Assembly (NCBI GenBank): GCA_000708835.1
Contig: DF237493.1
Span: 1 to 59,421, forward strand
Reading direction: 5' to 3'
DNA: 59,421 nt
DNA from: Klebsormidium nitens
Lineage: Eukaryota > Streptophyta > Klebsormidiophyceae > Klebsormidiales > Klebsormidiaceae
Below the pieces are notes generated by a model that ran no database searches, was not told where the DNA came from, and was given only the letters and a program-made list of their open reading frames with translations. Below, piece after piece: positions 56,901 through 59,421 of the stretch (its first letter is position 1; each line of letters begins with the position of its first letter). A program made the translations under genes and the position numbers.

Positions 56901-59108
56901 CTGGTGGAGGGTGTCCCATTTCCGCTCGTCGATCATTCGGTTCTGCTCCAAAAGGTACCTGCAATCTGCATTGTCCGTTGTCGAGTTGGAAAAGAAGACG
57001 CGGTTGTGCTGCGAGACATGTCGTGATTTGTATTTTCATGCCAACCACTCTTTCTGCAGCAGATAATGTCCGTCTGTCACGTGCGGCAATCAAACATCGG
57101 GAGACAAGTCGCACAGATTGGTAGAAGCAAAGTTGCTCTGTGCAAGTTGGGCGATCGGTTCTGGGTGCCTTTGCGGTTTTTGTTGACTCTTTTTCGCGTC
57201 AGAAGGATGAAACAACGGGACTTGCATTTTTCATAGGGGTGAAGAGATCCTGCTTCAAAACTTTTGAAGACGAAGTTGCGATGATGTCCGGCGAAGTTTC
57301 CGCCGTAGTAGGGCAATTCTTATTATAAAGCACAGTAAGAAGAAGAAGAATCAAAAGAATCATAAGCTTCTTTTGCGCAAGGTACAATTTTTCAAGCGAC
57401 TACCGCATACATTTGCGAAGACAGTGGCTATGGACAAAGTGACCCGACTTCTGTTACCAACCAGCCTATGCCGAGAAAGTAGAGAGCTCCACGTAGAGTG
57501 AACCCCCAATTCCTGGTCTTTTTGCAGGTATTTTTGTCAGTCAGAGGGCCGGTCCTCTTCAAGAGATTTAGTGCACGGAAGTTGGGAAGCGAAGAGTGCA
57601 TGACATGACCCATCTGACACCCGCTGATCATGATCCAAGATTCTCTGGATCTGCACTCAAGATAAAAGTGTTCGATCCCATTCGCCACAGGTATCCATCG
57701 TCAGTCAAGAGCCGGTCCTCTTCAACGACTCCATCGCTTATAACATCGCGTATGGCCGGGGCGACGTGCCCCGGTCACAAGTCGAGCAGGCGGCGGTTAG
57801 CGCAAACGCCCATGATTTCATCCGCGACTTTCCTGGGGGGTACGAAACAACAGTTGGGGAACGGGGGGTGCGGCTGTCCGGGGGCCAGAAGCAGCGGATT
57901 GCGATTGCGCGCGCACTTTTGATGGACCCCAAAATCCGTGAGTATCGGTGTCTAGGCTTGAGGGTTTGATTTTACTACGACTGTCTGGGGGAGGAAAAGC
58001 GCGTTTTGTATTCTTGTACTCAACAACGGAACCCCTTCGACGTCGATTTTGATGAGCAGATCCTGGAGCGGTATTATTCGAAGTCCCCTAGTCTCAAGCA
58101 TGAAAACAGTGACTGGAAATCTGCTTCAACATCTCGTATTTTATGGCCTCTTCTGGCTTCTAACAGCCAACCTTTCCTCCGCCGCTTCGGATCCGTCAAA
58201 AGTCCTCGGTCCATTATTTCTGTCAAGTCTCGCTAATATCGTGCATCCGGTGTTTTGCAGTTTTACTGGACGAAGCTACGAGCGCTTTGGACGCAGAATC
58301 AGAGCACCTGGTTCAGGTAAGCCTCCTACGAGATCTATCGGCTTTTGGGCTATAAGTGCTTTGTGTAATATTGAGGGCAACCGTTTGCGTGTCGGGAATA
58401 AGTGACTTGCTTGTCCTCGAGGGCTACCGTTTGCGTACAAGTGAGAAAAGTCGGCGGCAATAAGTATGTCCAGGATTGTTAGCATAGTAAAGTTGTACGT
58501 GACGATAAGCGGCCCGTCAGATCAGCAGAATTTAGAAGTCTGTGCTGGCTCATGCTTTTGGAGGAAGCTTTGTCCTGCCTTAAAGAGTTGTAGCGGCCCT
58601 CAAGGTATGCACGATTGGGGAAAAGATCGTTGTATCCTTGTAAGGGAGTACATAAGACGGTTTCTGCATCGCTAGATTTTCCAAGCCTACAGAACTGAAG
58701 ACTTTGTCGCAGAGAGCCAAACTCCTGAGACTCGACACCCTGACCGCAGGGTTTGTTACACCGCTTGTTGAATGGATGGACGGTTCTCGTGATCTCTTTC
58801 ACTCTCGTCCTCGAAGTAAGGAACGCACTTCTTTTTCAAACCCCTTCAGCAATCCAGTCATTCAAACTTCAAAACCCTGATTGCAGGAAGCGCTGGACCG
58901 GTTAATGGTTGGAAGGACGGTCCTCGTGATCGCCCATCGATTGTCCACCGTCCAAGGAGCGGACGTCGTGGCGGTGGTAGAGGAGGGAGTGATCCGCGAG
59001 AAGGGAACCCACGAGGAGTTGATAAAAAAGCAGGGCATATATGCAAGCCTCGTGAAAAGGCAATTGCAAGCGGGAAAGAGTGACTTGACGTTGAGCGAGT
59101 TGACGTAA
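50905..59108 (+). CDS. ABCB half transporter, ALS1/TAP-like, 9 exons, 676 residues
   Basis: Exons: 50905-51243, 52441-52674, 53359-53616, 54493-54781, 55628-55839, 56629-56802, 57691-57937, 58261-58316, 58887-59108; total 2031 nt, in frame. One transmembrane domain (residues about 90-400) precedes one nucleotide-binding domain, so the protein should act as a dimer. The closest family by eye is plant ALS1/ABCB27 and ABCB26-type TAP-like proteins: [65 protein letters not shown] motifs are all present: Walker [10 protein letters not shown] at 460-468, Q-loop VSQEP, signature LSGGQ at 564-568, Walker B LLLDE at 585-589, H-loop His620 in VIAHRLST. In Arabidopsis ALS1 is a vacuolar half transporter needed for aluminium tolerance; substrate and membrane here are unknown. 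Residues 1-80 are hydrophilic and show no clear transit peptide. Introns 1-6 and 8 carry exon-edge echoes. Confidence 0.94.
51940..52400 (+). repeat. Echo array of ABC exon 2 acceptor edge (3 copies)
   Basis: Intron 1 carries three copies of the pyrimidine tract, acceptor and first coding bases ([11 protein letters not shown]). The true exon starts at 52441; equivalents are at 52298, 52126 and 51956, with steps of 143, 172 and 170 bp. Two keep TTGCAG/TAGCAG; the farthest has TTGCAA. The intron part of the unit (TCTGGAAGCT, CAAACCTCTCTCAT, ACCC) repeats as clearly as the coding part. Confidence 0.92.
53165..53290 (+). repeat. Echo of ABC exon 3 acceptor edge, open frame kept
   Basis: A copy starting at 53192, 167 bp upstream of the true exon, keeps TCTCCAG and 33 codons of open frame: [20 protein letters not shown] then [13 protein letters not shown], against [20 protein letters not shown] in the exon. 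I count about 12 differences in 100 bases, many altering residues. There is no donor directly after it. Confidence 0.95.
53990..54376 (+). repeat. Echo array of ABC exon 4 acceptor edge (3 copies)
   Basis: The clearest copy starts at 54262 after GAACAG and stays open for over 30 codons: [32 protein letters not shown]. It lies 231 bp upstream of the true exon. Two older copies, near 54102 and 54000, keep fragments such as GGCGCCCTTGGCGCTGTTCG and CAACCGCCGAGGA. Confidence 0.9.
55470..55590 (+). repeat. Echo of ABC exon 5 acceptor edge (1 copy)
   Basis: A copy 151 bp upstream of exon 5 keeps CCCAGTCGGTTTCTCCC, CAGCCTGTACGCCA and GCCACCGGCTGTTTGAG. A short deletion shifts the frame early in the copy. 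Weaker remnants may lie further upstream. Confidence 0.92.
55960..56290 (+). repeat. Echoes of ABC exon 5 donor edge (2 copies)
   Basis: Copies of the exon end ([20 protein letters not shown]) with donor lie about 210 and 425 bp downstream. The first ends in GATTCTGAAGGTGGGCTTT, matching the true GATTTTGAAGGTAAGCTTT. The second has lost the donor. A doubled CCTAGAGTCTGGAT at 55908-55921 and 55941-55954 sits between exon and first copy. Confidence 0.92.
56895..56965 (+). repeat. Echo of ABC exon 6 donor edge (1 copy)
   Basis: GGTGTCCCATTTCCGCTCGT followed by CGATCATTCGGTTCTGCTCC and AAAAGGTACC copies the exon 6 end ([15 protein letters not shown]) and its donor, about 154 bp downstream. The donor GGTACC looks usable. 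Confidence 0.93.
57520..57590 (+). repeat. Echo of ABC exon 7 acceptor edge (1 copy)
   Basis: TTTGCAGGTATTTTTGTCAG then GGGCCGGTCCTCTTCAAGAG copies the exon 7 acceptor and start ([13 protein letters not shown]), about 160 bp upstream. The acceptor is intact; the frame is disturbed. Confidence 0.93.
58585..58805 (+). repeat. Echoes of ABC exon 9 acceptor edge (1 clear, 1 doubtful)
   Basis: The stretch 58742-58802 copies the exon 9 acceptor and start ([20 protein letters not shown]) at an offset of about 142 bp, keeping CCGCAGG and GGATGGACGGTTCTCGTGAT. A more eroded copy may lie at about 58590-58640. Confidence 0.75.
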
Positions 59109-59421
59109 TCCCGGCCTAGTTTTGTCCCTCATGGACAAATATCGCGCGCAAGAAGGTCTTCAGATGGAACGCGCAATGGTCTGCGGCCTTATCTCGCGAT
59201 GTGGGCCGCTTTATTTAGCGCGGCCGCCGCCCATTGTGGATACCGGGTAGCGAATCAAGTGCCTTGCATGTATGAGATCGGCCGCATTGACCATACTCTT
59301 GAGGTCGCTGACGCATGCTGCCCGTGCAGCTGCACACATATGTGTATGAACGTGTTGCCCATCTTTGTGATGGATGTCGACACGTCGGACGAGGTCACTC
59401 ATATTTTTAGCTATGGAACAT
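59109..59421. other. 3' flank of the ABC transporter gene
   Basis: This is sequence downstream of the stop codon to the window end. I see no gene, repeat or RNA here. Confidence 0.4.

Noticed and set aside
1-59421. tRNA, rRNA, CRISPR, insertion sequence or viral gene
   Set aside because: I saw no cloverleaf-like set of conserved arms, no rRNA core sequence, no regular spaced palindromic array and no transposase, integrase or capsid-like protein in either strand.

Overview
The window is nuclear DNA from a plant-like eukaryote. The genes are intron-rich with GT-AG introns, and many code for chloroplast proteins with N-terminal transit peptides. Several proteins (makorin, RPN10, TOC159-type receptor, plastid malonyl transacylase, ALS1/TAP-like half ABC transporter) resemble land-plant families but are diverged from them. 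A streptophyte (charophyte) alga such as Klebsormidium fits best; this is inference from protein character, not a database result.

Layout, left to right: 1-2707 has no recognisable gene, only a foldback at 1-87. A makorin E3 ligase lies on the minus strand (2708-9397, 5 exons). A spacer follows with a 236-bp tandem duplication (9681-10152). Plastid malonyl-CoA:ACP transacylase lies on the minus strand (10986-18607, 8 exons). It is divergent across 663 bp from a TOC120/132/159-type import receptor on the plus strand (19271-31395, 14 exons). Next are a small plastid-targeted LEA-like protein (minus, 32982-34983), proteasome subunit RPN10 (minus, 36511-40412, 7 exons, first coding exon 12 nt) and a divergent PHD-finger gene (plus, 40927-45530). 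A 152-residue two-helix membrane protein follows (minus, 46553-48789). The window ends with an ALS1/TAP-like ABCB half transporter (plus, 50905-59108, 9 exons). All gene models were assembled by hand from splice-site phase and family resemblance; every reported junction keeps frame except one donor in the PHD gene.

The striking feature is what I call exon-edge echoes. Many introns of the makorin, transacylase, TOC and ABC genes carry tandem, progressively decayed copies of the adjacent exon edge with its splice site and some flanking intron. Copies of acceptor-side edges lie only upstream of the true exon, and copies of donor-side edges only downstream, so the true junction is always the copy attached to the exon body. 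Units are mostly about 110-190 bp, up to seven copies deep, with the best copies usually nearest the exon. About eighteen exon edges in four genes show it; RPN10, the PHD gene and the two small genes show essentially none. It looks like recurrent tandem duplication across splice junctions that lengthens introns while leaving many decoy splice sites.

Functionally the window mixes chloroplast biogenesis (protein import, fatty-acid synthesis, an unknown plastid protein), ubiquitin-proteasome genes (makorin, RPN10), a chromatin-type PHD protein and a membrane transporter. I see no RNA gene, CRISPR array, recognisable transposase or viral gene.
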